From NCBI GenBank assembly GCA_026397855.1, contig JAPLUA010000571.1, positions 1-19,322 on the forward strand: a stretch of 19,322 bases of DNA. The letters are read 5' to 3'. The stretch is from Verrucomicrobiota bacterium. GTDB lineage: Bacteria; Verrucomicrobiota; Verrucomicrobiia; Limisphaerales; UBA8199. How positions within the stretch are numbered: the first letter of the stretch is position 1; every line of letters starts with the position of its first letter. Shown here piece by piece: positions 12,784 to 19,322 of the stretch. The translations under genes and the position numbers were made by a program. The notes beneath the pieces are model-generated. The model saw only the letters and a program-made list of their open reading frames with translations. It was not told where the DNA came from and made no database searches.

Positions 12784-13755
12784 ATGACTAAATCGCAAAT
12801 GCTCTCGCGACGCAACTTCATCAGGACCACCGGCCTGGCCCTCTCGGCCGGGGCGCTGAGCCTGGAAACCGCGCTGCTCGCGGCGCCGAAGAGCAAATGG
12901 CCCGTCGGCTGCCGCGACATCCATCTCAAAGCCGCCGGAAAACCCGATAGCTGGGCCTGCATGAAGGCCCTGGGTGCGGAGTGCACGGAGGTGCAGGTCA
13001 ATCTGGACCTGGACTGTCCCAACCTCTTCCACCCGGACCGCCGCTATACCCTGGCCACCGATGACGGCATCCGGACCCTGAAAGACGACCTGGCGGCGAG
13101 CGGCTGCCGCATCAGCGCGTTCATGATGTCGAACCACCTGGATGAGCAGTTGGACAAGGAGTTGGAATGGACCCGCAAGCTGGTGCCCGCTGCCCAGGCG
13201 CTGGGCGTCGATGTCATTCGCATTGATGTGGTGCCGCGCAAGCTCGGCGGGGAGGCATTCCTGCCCTTCGCCATTGACGCCTGCAAGAGTCTTTGCCAGA
13301 TCGCGGCCGGCACGCGTGTCCGCTACGGCGTCGAGAACCACGGCAAGATCACCAACGACCCGCAGTTCCTGGAGAAGCTCTTCGCCGGCGTCGGCTCGCC
13401 CAAGCTGGGACTGACGCTGGACTGCGCGAACTTCTACTGGTGGGGCCACCCCGTCAACGACCTGTATGCCATCTGGGAGAAGTTCGCACCCCGGGTTGTC
13501 CACACGCACTGTAAGAGCATCCGCTACCCGGAGGACAAGAAGAACATCCGGCGCGATATGGGCTGGGAATACGGCAAATACAATTGCCCGATCTACGTGG
13601 GCGACATTGATTTCTCGCGCATCGTCAGGATCCTGCGCAAGGCGAACTATCGGGGCGACCTGTGCGTGGAGGACGAATCTCTGGGCAAGTATCCGGCCAC
13701 CGAGCAGGCAGAGATTCTGCGCAAGGAAATTGCGTTCTTGAAGAAGCTGGTATAG
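12784..13755 (+). CDS. Tat-exported sugar phosphate isomerase/epimerase-like TIM barrel
   Basis: This 323-residue protein starts with a twin-arginine signal (SRRNFIRT at 8-15, hydrophobic segment to about 34). The mature part is a xylose-isomerase-like (AP endonuclease 2-type) TIM barrel. Likely metal ligands are E184 (YGVENHG), D213 (LTLDCANF), H240/H242 (VVHTHCK) and E296 (LCVEDES), and all are present. Members of this family epimerise or isomerise sugars (e.g. ketose 3-epimerases) or open sugar acids. Tat-exported versions are common in Verrucomicrobiota and Planctomycetota next to glycoside hydrolases, usually without assigned substrate. Its place between GH172 and a sulfatase, with a 33-base gap to the former, suggests co-transcription and a role in the same glycan pathway. 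No strong ribosome binding site precedes the ATG. Confidence 0.82.
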   Translation: MTKSQMLSRRNFIRTTGLALSAGALSLETALLAAPKSKWPVGCRDIHLKAAGKPDSWACMKALGAECTEVQVNLDLDCPNLFHPDRRYTLATDDGIRTLKDDLAASGCRISAFMMSNHLDEQLDKELEWTRKLVPAAQALGVDVIRIDVVPRKLGGEAFLPFAIDACKSLCQIAAGTRVRYGVENHGKITNDPQFLEKLFAGVGSPKLGLTLDCANFYWWGHPVNDLYAIWEKFAPRVVHTHCKSIRYPEDKKNIRRDMGWEYGKYNCPIYVGDIDFSRIVRILRKANYRGDLCVEDESLGKYPATEQAEILRKEIAFLKKLV

Positions 13756-13833
13756 CCGCCAGGGGATTGGGAGGTTGAAACCCGCCGGTCCGGCTGCATA
13801 ATGGCCGCAATCATGTATTGCATCAACATCACC

Positions 13834-13839
13834 GGAGAA
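13834..13839 (+). promoter_or_regulatory. Shine-Dalgarno deciding the sulfatase start
   Basis: GGAGAA lies 5-10 bases before ATG 13845, one of the few good ribosome binding sites in the window. It favours ATG 13845 over the in-frame TTG at 13818, which would add nine unrelated, mostly basic residues. Confidence 0.6.
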
Positions 13840-13844
13840 GCCGT

Positions 13845-15242
13845 ATGAGATTATTGTGCGCATTTGTCATTCTGTGTGCCGTGGCGACAGCGGCTGTGGG
13901 CGCGGCGAGCCCGCCCAATGTCATCATCCTGCTGGCGGATGACATGGGCAACGGCGACCCCGGTTGTTACGGGGCCAAGGACATCAAGACACCCAACATT
14001 GATTCGCTGGCCGCCTCGGGCATTAGCTTCACCAGCTATTATGCCGCGGCGCCGATTTGCTCGCCCTCCCGGGCGGGCATGATCACGGGCCGCTATCCGA
14101 TGCGGGCGGGCATGTCCCCCAACAAGAATATCGGCTCGGCCATGGGCGAGCCCGGCGTCCCGACGCGCGAGATCACGATCGCCGAGCTGGCGAAGACCCA
14201 GGGCTACGCGACGGCCGTATTCGGCAAGTGGCACCTGGGATCCATCCCCGAATGCCAGCCGAATTCGCAAGGATTCGACCTGTTCGTCGGACACCATGCC
14301 AGTTGCGTGGATTGCTTCTCCCACATGTATTACGCCAGCGAGCCGTGGTATCACGATCTCTACCATAACCGCGACGAGGTGTTCGAGGACGGCGCGCACA
14401 TGACCGACATCATCACGCGCGAGACGCTCCGGTTCATCGAGGCGCATCGCAAACAGCCGTTCCTGATCTACGCCGCCTACAACACGCCCCATTACCCGAT
14501 GGTCGCACAGGCCAAGTACATGAAGATGTACGAGCACCTGCCGATGCCCCGGCGGGTGGCGGCTGCGCTGTGTGCGGGGATAGATGACTCGGTCGGCCAG
14601 ATCCGGAACCGCCTGCGCAAGCTCGGGCTGCTCGACAACACCGTCGTGTTCTTCGCCAGCGATAACGGCGCTCCCACCCCTTCCAAGCGGGGTGAAGGCG
14701 GCTGCAACAACGCCCCATATCGCGAATACAAGACCAGCCTCTTCGAGGGAGGCATCCGCCTGCCCGGCATGGTGAGCTGGCCGGCCAAGGTGCCCGCCGG
14801 CGTGGTCTGCGATCAGCCGGTCATTGGGCTGGATATCTTTACTACGGCCGCCCAGGCAATGGGCGCCGAGCTGCCCAAGGACCGCACCATTGACGGACGA
14901 AGCTGGTTTCCGCTCTTCAAGAACCCGGATGGGCCCATCCACGACGCCCTCTTCTTCGAGTGGGCCGGCCAGCATGCTGTCCGCTCCGGCAAATGGAAGT
15001 ATGTGGAGAACGGGTTCATCAACATGGAGCAGTCGCGGAAGAACCGTGCGACAGGGGCCGATGCCGTGTATCTCGCCGACGTGGTGGCCGATCCAGGCGA
15101 GAAGAAGAACGTGCGGGAGCAATTCCCGGAAGTGGCCGCGAAGCTCGGCAAGCTGCACGAGCAATGGCGGGCCGGAATTGCCAAAGACCCGACAGCCTCA
15201 CCCGACTTCATGAAAGATTCCACCAAGAGCGGGCAGGATTGA
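13845..15242 (+). CDS. Exported arylsulfatase-type (S1 family) sulfatase
   Basis: This 465-residue protein has a signal peptide (MRLLCAFVILCAVATAAVGAA) and a full alkaline-phosphatase-superfamily sulfatase domain. The formylglycine motif C72-S-P-S-R76 followed by TGR (81-83) is intact, so it needs a formylglycine-generating enzyme, none of which is in this window. Metal and catalytic residues visible are D32/D33 (LLADDMG), K128/H130 (FGKWHLG), H216 (NTPHYP), D273/N274 (FASDNG) and K296 (YKTSLFEGG). The length matches one-domain family S1 enzymes. It hydrolyses a sulfate ester, most plausibly on a polysaccharide, given the GH172 and isomerase-like genes just upstream. The gap of 89 bases permits either co-transcription or its own promoter. 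The C-terminus (DPTASPDFMKDSTKSG) is unremarkable. Confidence 0.92.
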   Translation: MRLLCAFVILCAVATAAVGAASPPNVIILLADDMGNGDPGCYGAKDIKTPNIDSLAASGISFTSYYAAAPICSPSRAGMITGRYPMRAGMSPNKNIGSAMGEPGVPTREITIAELAKTQGYATAVFGKWHLGSIPECQPNSQGFDLFVGHHASCVDCFSHMYYASEPWYHDLYHNRDEVFEDGAHMTDIITRETLRFIEAHRKQPFLIYAAYNTPHYPMVAQAKYMKMYEHLPMPRRVAAALCAGIDDSVGQIRNRLRKLGLLDNTVVFFASDNGAPTPSKRGEGGCNNAPYREYKTSLFEGGIRLPGMVSWPAKVPAGVVCDQPVIGLDIFTTAAQAMGAELPKDRTIDGRSWFPLFKNPDGPIHDALFFEWAGQHAVRSGKWKYVENGFINMEQSRKNRATGADAVYLADVVADPGEKKNVREQFPEVAAKLGKLHEQWRAGIAKDPTASPDFMKDSTKSGQD

Positions 15243-15281
15243 TGGACGGGCTTGGCGCCTGCTTGCGGTTGATAACGCCGC

Positions 15282-15302
15282 CAGCGGGAAACCATCCCGC
15301 TG
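15282..15302 (+). terminator. 8-bp stem hairpin downstream of the sulfatase
   Basis: CAGCGGGA (15282-15289), loop AACCA, then TCCCGCTG (15295-15302). It starts 40 bases after the sulfatase stop and is followed by TTACAGG, not a real T tract. It is the only strong hairpin here in the sulfatase orientation, so it is a candidate end of that transcript. Confidence 0.4.
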
Positions 15303-15343
15303 TTACAGGTTGCCCATGAACTCCAACTCTGCGGAACCTTCCT

Positions 15344-15364
15344 CGCCGGTCTCCGCGACCGGCG
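15344..15364 (-). terminator. 8-bp stem hairpin abutting the toxin stop codon
   Basis: CGCCGGTC (15344-15351), loop TCCGC, then GACCGGCG (15357-15364). It begins directly after the TAA (15367-15365) of the PIN toxin on the minus strand. It is GC-rich without a U tract, and is a candidate terminator or 3'-end stabiliser of the toxin-antitoxin transcript. Confidence 0.4.
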
Positions 15365-15787
15365 TTACTGGGTGAAGGGCACCAGCAACGTCAGCGGCTT
15401 GTCCTCGTGCTGCCGGTAGATCAGAAAGTCCCGGTCGAGCGTGAAGACGCGCGCGCCGGGTGTGGTTTCCGCCAAGGCAACCAAGCAGGCGTCGGCGAAG
15501 GACATCGGCACGCTGGCGTATCGTTCCATAAGCTCGAGGGCGCGGAGGATCGCCGTTTCATCCAGCGCGACATGCCGCACAAAACCGCTCTCAATCCAGA
15601 GACGCACTTGCCGACGGGCGGGCGCATGGCTCTCCAGCAGGAAGCAGGCTTCCGTCAGCACAGGCTCGCATACCACCAGAGGAGGCGTCAAACCGCGCAT
15701 GCGGTTGGTGGCCCATCCATGATACTGCTCATCCTTGTCCAGCAGAGCCACCAGCGGTCCCGTGTCCAGCAGCTTTACCTCCGCCAT
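15365..15787 (-). CDS. vapC: PIN-domain ribonuclease toxin (VapC-like)
   Basis: This 140-residue protein is the usual length for a PIN-domain toxin. The four acidic metal-binding positions are visible: D8 (KLLDTGPLVALLD), E46 (VLTEACFLL), D99 (MSFADACLVALAE) and D118 (FTLDRDF). In VapC toxins these bind Mg/Mn and cut RNA, often tRNA or rRNA, stopping growth when the antitoxin is lost. Its ATG lies inside the end of the upstream antitoxin gene (13-base overlap), the classic translationally coupled antitoxin-toxin order. A stand-alone PIN nuclease with another role is unlikely given this pairing. Confidence 0.85.
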   Translation of the reverse strand: MAEVKLLDTGPLVALLDKDEQYHGWATNRMRGLTPPLVVCEPVLTEACFLLESHAPARRQVRLWIESGFVRHVALDETAILRALELMERYASVPMSFADACLVALAETTPGARVFTLDRDFLIYRQHEDKPLTLLVPFTQ

Positions 15788-16035
15788 TGGCCGAAACCCT
15801 CCATGTATTTGGGATTCGTGCCAAGGTCACGCACCCCGCTATGGACGCACCCAAAGCCATCCTTCATCAAATCATACAGGCTCGTCCCATCTGCGGTCCG
15901 CTCCGCCGCGGGCGATGGCAGCACCTTTTCCAGCGCCGCGCACACGAGTTGGGCGGGCGGAACGTGCGTTTGCGCGCTCGTCGCCTCCAGCCGGGCCGCG
16001 AGGTCGGCCGGCAATTCAATTGTCAGAGTGCTCAC
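15775..16035 (-). CDS. Ribbon-helix-helix-type antitoxin partner of the PIN toxin
   Basis: This 86-residue protein starts at GTG 16035 and overlaps the toxin start by 13 bases. The N-terminus (TLTIELPADLAARLEATSA, then VPPAQLVCAALEKVL) has the beta-strand plus two-helix pattern of CopG/Arc-type ribbon-helix-helix DNA-binding antitoxins. The C-terminus (SLYDLMKDGFGCVHSGV... YMEGFGQWRR) would be the toxin-wrapping tail. Such antitoxins neutralise the PIN nuclease and repress their own promoter, with the toxin as co-repressor. An operator should therefore lie just upstream (16036-16100); I could not point to one. The closest alternative is a non-RHH VapB type. Confidence 0.75.
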   Translation of the reverse strand: MSTLTIELPADLAARLEATSAQTHVPPAQLVCAALEKVLPSPAAERTADGTSLYDLMKDGFGCVHSGVRDLGTNPKYMEGFGQWRR

Positions 16036-16070
16036 GTCCCGAATGTGCCACAGCGCCGGGGGCGTGCAAA

Positions 16071-16196
16071 GGGAGAACTATTTCAGGGAGTGCCTGATGG
16101 AGAACCAGGCGTTTGCCCACCGGCTGCGCGATTTCGCCGCTGACGCCGCTCGCCAACCTGAAGGCGATGGCGGAAACGGTGCGGACAGTGTATTAG
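16071..16196 (+). pseudogene. Possible decayed gene remnant in two frames
   Basis: Between the antitoxin and the next gene, one frame reads NYFRECLMENQAFAHRLRDF. After that point another frame reads ISPLTPLANLKAMAETVRT and ends VY-stop at 16194-16196. Each piece looks protein-like while its own continuation does not, as expected for a short frameshifted gene end. I do not recognise the family. This may equally be chance coding look-alike in GC-rich DNA. Confidence 0.25.
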
Positions 16197-16220
16197 TGTC
16201 CGGTGAATGGCTTTGTAATT

Positions 16221-17339
16221 ATGCGCAAACTAATGCTGTGCGGTTTTATTGTGGCGGCCCTGGCCGCCGTCAACGCGGCCGAGCCGGTCTCCCCGCCGGC
16301 AGGGGGGTCCGTCGCGGGCAAGAAGTTGATCGAGTTCGGGTGGGACGAGCCTGACACGGGCTTCATGCGCAAGCACGCCGCGCAGATGGATGCAACGCCG
16401 TTCGACGGATGCGTCTATCACCTGCGCTACCTGCAACCCGACGGCAAGGATGCCGACTTCATCTGGTCCTGCTGGGGCAAAAGGGCGTTTACCATCGGGG
16501 AGGTCCAGCACGCCATCAACGACTTGAAGGCGACCCACTTCAAGCGCCTACGGCACAACTTCCTGCGGTTCAATGTCACCCCCGGCAACCTGGATTGGTT
16601 TGACGACTACTCGGCGGTGATCGGCAACGCGCGCCTGGCCGCCCGGGTGGCCCGGGAGGGCGGGGTCGGCATCCTGTTCGACACCGAACAGTACAGCGCC
16701 CAACTCTTCGATTACCGCAAGGCGACCAACGCCTCGACCAAGACGTGGGAACAGTATGCCGCCAAGGCCCACGAGCGGGGTCGCGAGTTCATGGAGGCTT
16801 TCCAGGAGAGCTTCCCCGGGCTGAAGGTGCTGATGACCTTCGGCTACGGTGCGCCCTGGCAGGAGAGCGATGCAGGCAAGCACCCGCTCCGCGAATGCAC
16901 TTACGGGCTGCTCTCGCCATTCCTCGACGGCATGATCGAGGCCGCGAAGGGCGGCTCACAGCTCATTGACGGGTGGGAGTCCGCCTACAGCTACTTCGAG
17001 GAGAAGAAGTTCCGGAAAGCCCGCAAGATGATCCACCAGGATGTCCTGGCCATGGTGGGCAACCGCGAGAAGTACACGAAGGTCTTCTCCGCCTCGTTCG
17101 GCTTGTGGATGGACTATCAGTGGAAGGAGCGGGGCTGGAACGTGGAACATCCCGAGCTGAACTTCCAGCCGCCGGACAAGTTTGAGGGTGTCGTCCGCAC
17201 TGCCCTCCAGTACGCCGACGAATACGTGTGGATCTACACAGAAGAGCCCCGCTGGTGGTCGGACTCCGGCGGTCCCGTCAAGCTGCCGCCCGCCTACGAT
17301 GCGGCGATCCGGCGGGCCGCCTCAGTGCCCGCAAAATAG
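16221..17339 (+). CDS. Exported protein of unknown function, possibly glycosidase-like TIM barrel
   Basis: This protein has 372 residues from ATG 16221. That start is preferred over GTG 16203 because the signal peptide (MRKLMLCGFIVAALAAVNA) begins there. The mature part opens KLIEFGWDEPDTGFMR and later has GILFDTEQYSA (D154/E156), LKVLMTFGYG, LIDGWESAYSYFEEKKF and EYVWIYTEEPRWW. Regularly spaced strand-end acidic residues and aromatic motifs are reminiscent of a (beta/alpha)8 glycoside-hydrolase-like fold. I do not recognise a named family. It stands between the toxin-antitoxin pair and pyrE and is convergent with pyrE (27-base gap). Together with the GHL10-like gene at 18042 and the GH172 group it fits a secreted carbohydrate-processing neighbourhood, which is the only functional hint. 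TAG is used as its stop codon. Confidence 0.8.
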   Translation: MRKLMLCGFIVAALAAVNAAEPVSPPAGGSVAGKKLIEFGWDEPDTGFMRKHAAQMDATPFDGCVYHLRYLQPDGKDADFIWSCWGKRAFTIGEVQHAINDLKATHFKRLRHNFLRFNVTPGNLDWFDDYSAVIGNARLAARVAREGGVGILFDTEQYSAQLFDYRKATNASTKTWEQYAAKAHERGREFMEAFQESFPGLKVLMTFGYGAPWQESDAGKHPLRECTYGLLSPFLDGMIEAAKGGSQLIDGWESAYSYFEEKKFRKARKMIHQDVLAMVGNREKYTKVFSASFGLWMDYQWKERGWNVEHPELNFQPPDKFEGVVRTALQYADEYVWIYTEEPRWWSDSGGPVKLPPAYDAAIRRAASVPAK

Positions 17340-17366
17340 CCCGCGCCCGCTGAGCACCGTTCGCGG

Positions 17367-17933
17367 CTATTTGCTCCCCGGCTTGACGGCGGCAATGCGT
17401 GCCAGGTCCGGGGGCAGCTTGTCCGCCTCGAAGGTCTCGACTTGCAGGGAAATCAGGCTGAATGTCGGGACGCCGAAGCTGACCGTGCCACCGGAACGAT
17501 CCACCGCCATTGCGATTCCGGCGATCTGCCCGCCGTGGGCCCGCACAATGTCAATGGTCTCCTGGACCCGCCCGCCCTTGGTCACGACATCCTCCACCAC
17601 CAGGATCTTTTCACCCGGGGCGATCTTGAATCCACGCCGCAGGACGAGCTTGCCGTCGTCCTTCTCGGCAAAGATAAAGCGCAGGCCGAGCTGCCGCGCC
17701 ACTTCCTGGCCGAGCACCAGCCCGCCCATTGCCGGCGACACCACGGTAACCGCGCCAAGGTGGCGGGCTTTGCCTGCCAGTTCGGCGCCCAGTCGCTCCA
17801 CCACGGGCATTTGTTGCAGGGCGAGGGCGCATTGAAAGTATTGGCGGCTGTGCAGCCCGCTGCGGAGCACAAAATGCCCGTCCAGGAGCGCCCCGCTGCC
17901 GCGAAATATCTGAAGAACTTCACTCTCGGTCAT
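17367..17933 (-). CDS. pyrE: Orotate phosphoribosyltransferase
   Basis: This 188-residue protein converts orotate and PRPP to orotidine 5'-monophosphate in de novo pyrimidine synthesis (cytoplasm, homodimer with shared active sites). The N-terminal helix (MTESEVLQIFRGSGALLDGHFVLRSG at 1-26) is typical. The flexible catalytic loop contains AEKDDGKLVLRRG (89-101), and the PRPP-binding signature is ILVVEDVVTKGGR (110-122). The length fits bacterial PyrE. ATG 17933 is chosen; an in-frame TTG at 17969 would add 12 residues with no family support. It is a single gene, convergent with the upstream unknown protein and divergent from the GHL10-like gene, with no other pyrimidine genes present. No attenuator is visible in the 108-base divergent gap. 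Confidence 0.93.
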   Translation of the reverse strand: MTESEVLQIFRGSGALLDGHFVLRSGLHSRQYFQCALALQQMPVVERLGAELAGKARHLGAVTVVSPAMGGLVLGQEVARQLGLRFIFAEKDDGKLVLRRGFKIAPGEKILVVEDVVTKGGRVQETIDIVRAHGGQIAGIAMAVDRSGGTVSFGVPTFSLISLQVETFEADKLPPDLARIAAVKPGSK

Positions 17934-18041
17934 GTGGAGAGGGTAGAGGGAGTTAAGGGCCGGGGGCAAGAATGCTCGGTCGCGACTTGGCGCTTTAACC
18001 CGCCAGGCTCATGTGTAGAATGCCACCGCCTGTTACCTGTT

Positions 18042-19187
18042 ATGAACAAAGCCAACATCCTCTTTGCCGCGGCGGCGCTTGCGCTGCCGGGAATCACCTC
18101 CACCGTTGCCGCCGCCGGAACCCCCGGCCGGATCGGGGTCTATGCACGCCTTTATGATGAGTCCGCTTCCCGCGAAAAGCTGCAGGAGGCGATGAAGCTC
18201 ATCAAGGGCGCGGGGATTGACTTCATCTTCGCATCCGCCAAGGGTTCCACGATCTATTGGGACAGCCAGGTCGCGCCCCCGGAGCTGGTCAAGGACCGGG
18301 GCTACATGGCGCGGATCGTCCAATATGCCCATGCGGAAGGATTGAAGGTGTATCCCGTCGTTTGTGTTGCGACTGAAGGAGGCGAGGCTGCGCCGAACGC
18401 GCTCCTGAAACGCGAACCCTCCTGGTCGTTCTTCTACGATGGCGCCCGGCGCGGTTACATAGATCCGGGCAATCCCGAGGCGCGCCGCTACGAGGTCTCC
18501 CTGATCAGCGAGCTGGTCAGCAAGTACGATGTGGACGGCCTCAGCCTGGACTACTGCCGCTGCCCCAACCGCGTGGGTTACACAGACTCCGGCCGAGCCG
18601 AGTTCCTGAAGAAGCACAACGTGGACCTGGCCAGGATCGCCGGCGCCGGCTCCGAGGCTCTGGACACGGAGGGCGGGAAGAAGGCGACGAATTCAATCGC
18701 TGTCTCGGCGCGCGCCAACCCAATCTGGCCCGAGTGGCAGAAGTGGAAGACCGCGCAGATCAACACCCTGACGCGCGAAATCCGCGCCGCGGTGAACAAG
18801 GCCAAGCCCGGCCTGCCCATATCGAGCTACGTCTGGGGCTACCACACCTACACGAACCGGTCGGAGGTCTCCCAGGACTGGGTTACGTGGATCAATGAAG
18901 GGCTGCTGGACTGGATCAATCCCTCGGGTTACCGCTACACGGATGCCTCGTTCCTCGAAGCCGCGCGCCTCAACCGGGAGCATGTCCCCAAAGGGTTTCC
19001 CTACTACATCACCATCGGCGTCAAGACCAGCCACGGCTCGCTCAAGGACGCCGCCGAGATTCGCAAGCAGATGACGATGGCCCGCCAGTGCGGCGCGGAC
19101 GGGCTGGTCTTCTTCACCTGGGAAGCCCTGCGCCCGTTTGCCAAGGAGCTGGCGGGAGACATTAAGGCCTTCGGGCGAGAGGAATAG
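18042..19187 (+). CDS. Exported family-10-like glycosyl hydrolase (GHL10 / PF02638 type)
   Basis: This 381-residue protein has a signal peptide (MNKANILFAAAALALPGITSTVAAA). The barrel shows the GHL10 pattern: RIGVYARLYDE (30-40), GIDFIFASAKG (58-68), GLKVYPVVCVA (100-110), RGYIDPGNPEARRYEVSL (137-154), YDVDGLSLDYCRC (162-174; D170 a likely catalytic or binding acid), ISSYVWGYHTY (260-270), GLLDWINPSGYRYT (287-300) and GADGLVFFTWEAL (351-363). Proteins of this type are predicted glycoside hydrolases of the (beta/alpha)8 fold; few are characterised, and some act on peptidoglycan-like or exopolysaccharide substrates. The start is the only ATG placed before the signal peptide; the open frame extends far upstream only as a shadow over pyrE. 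Its last 26 bases overlap the 3' end of a leftward gene. Confidence 0.82.
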   Translation: MNKANILFAAAALALPGITSTVAAAGTPGRIGVYARLYDESASREKLQEAMKLIKGAGIDFIFASAKGSTIYWDSQVAPPELVKDRGYMARIVQYAHAEGLKVYPVVCVATEGGEAAPNALLKREPSWSFFYDGARRGYIDPGNPEARRYEVSLISELVSKYDVDGLSLDYCRCPNRVGYTDSGRAEFLKKHNVDLARIAGAGSEALDTEGGKKATNSIAVSARANPIWPEWQKWKTAQINTLTREIRAAVNKAKPGLPISSYVWGYHTYTNRSEVSQDWVTWINEGLLDWINPSGYRYTDASFLEAARLNREHVPKGFPYYITIGVKTSHGSLKDAAEIRKQMTMARQCGADGLVFFTWEALRPFAKELAGDIKAFGREE

Positions 19188-19322
19188 TAGCGCTGCCTTT
19201 AACCACCAACATGCGCGTGCCGTAAGGCTCGAGCTTCAGCGGGATCTGGGATGGTGCCTGGTCCCAGCGCTGCACTTCGGTCCGGTCGGCCCGGTAGAGC
19301 CGCGCGCCCTTGCCGCCGGGCC
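19162..19322 (-). CDS. C-terminal fragment of a leftward gene, probably a glycosidase-type protein
   Basis: From the right edge a minus-strand frame reads through 52 full codons to TAA at 19164-19162. It includes ARLYRADRTEVQRWD, IPLKLEPYGTRMLVVKG and ends TIPLARRP. The pattern of a small all-beta end with LEPYGTRMLVV resembles the C-terminal beta-sandwich that closes many glycoside hydrolases (compare L.PYG...V motifs in alpha-galactosidase or rhamnosidase-like enzymes). The family cannot be fixed from this piece. The codons look coding up to the overlap, and the last few residues lie inside the end of the GHL10-like gene (convergent overlap of 26 bases). Confidence 0.55.
   Translation of the reverse strand, partial: PGGKGARLYRADRTEVQRWDQAPSQIPLKLEPYGTRMLVVKGSATIPLARRP

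Noticed and set aside
11644..13863. 739-residue open frame on the minus strand opposite the GH172 and isomerase-like genes
   Set aside because: It is a shadow produced by GC-rich codon use on the other strand. Both plus-strand genes have signal peptides and family motifs, while this translation has none.
13851..15164. 437-residue minus-strand frame opposite the sulfatase
   Set aside because: The sulfatase on the plus strand has a complete set of catalytic residues. The antisense translation shows nothing recognisable.
17934..17969. Upstream TTG start extending PyrE by 12 residues
   Set aside because: The extra residues (MPPALNSLYPLH) do not resemble the family start, and ATG 17933 gives the typical N-terminus.
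17442..18041. Plus-strand open frame upstream of the GHL10-like start
   Set aside because: It is antisense to pyrE. The signal peptide begins at ATG 18042.

Overview
The window reads as a GC-rich chromosomal segment of a Verrucomicrobiota-type bacterium, or a close PVC relative. This is inferred from protein style, not from a marker gene. The pointers are GloVer-type tandem-repeat exported proteins, a huge secreted YadA-head/S74 fibre protein, an exported DUF2961/GH172 enzyme, a sulfatase, and Tat-exported aldo/keto reductase and sugar-isomerase-like proteins. Most starts lack a clear Shine-Dalgarno.

Layout. (1) 1-1908: the start of a leftward gatA-like gene, then a ~630-bp non-coding stretch with three palindromic structures, including a 139-bp modular palindrome. 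Next comes a cystathionine gamma-synthase-family gene broken by one in-frame TAG. (2) 1973-2881: a leftward Tat-exported aldo/keto reductase. (3) 3146-11280: three leftward genes for exported proteins. They are a 1454-residue protein with 66-residue repeats, a seven-blade LVIVD propeller, about 34 YadA-head repeats and an S74 self-cleaving chaperone; a GloVer-repeat protein split by a frameshift; and a protein with a C39-like cysteine-peptidase domain. The last two share a nearly identical promoter-leader block. (4) 11608-15242: a rightward exported glycan-degradation group of GH172/DUF2961, a Tat-exported sugar isomerase/epimerase-like TIM barrel, and an arylsulfatase-type sulfatase. (5) 15365-16035: a leftward toxin-antitoxin pair (RHH-like antitoxin, PIN toxin). 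(6) 16221-19322: a secreted protein of unknown function, pyrE on the opposite strand, a GHL10-type glycosyl hydrolase-like protein, and the C-terminus of a further leftward gene running off the edge.

How the genes fit together. Most of the window serves the cell exterior: secreted glycan processing (GH172, sulfatase, GHL10-like, unknown TIM-barrel-like protein) and large exported repeat proteins that may form fibres or act at the surface. Housekeeping genes (gatA, the CGS-family gene, pyrE) are interspersed singly. The points most worth checking are the twin promoter-leader modules, the 11-bp-module palindrome, the two single-lesion gene breaks, and the fibre protein with a propeller built into it.
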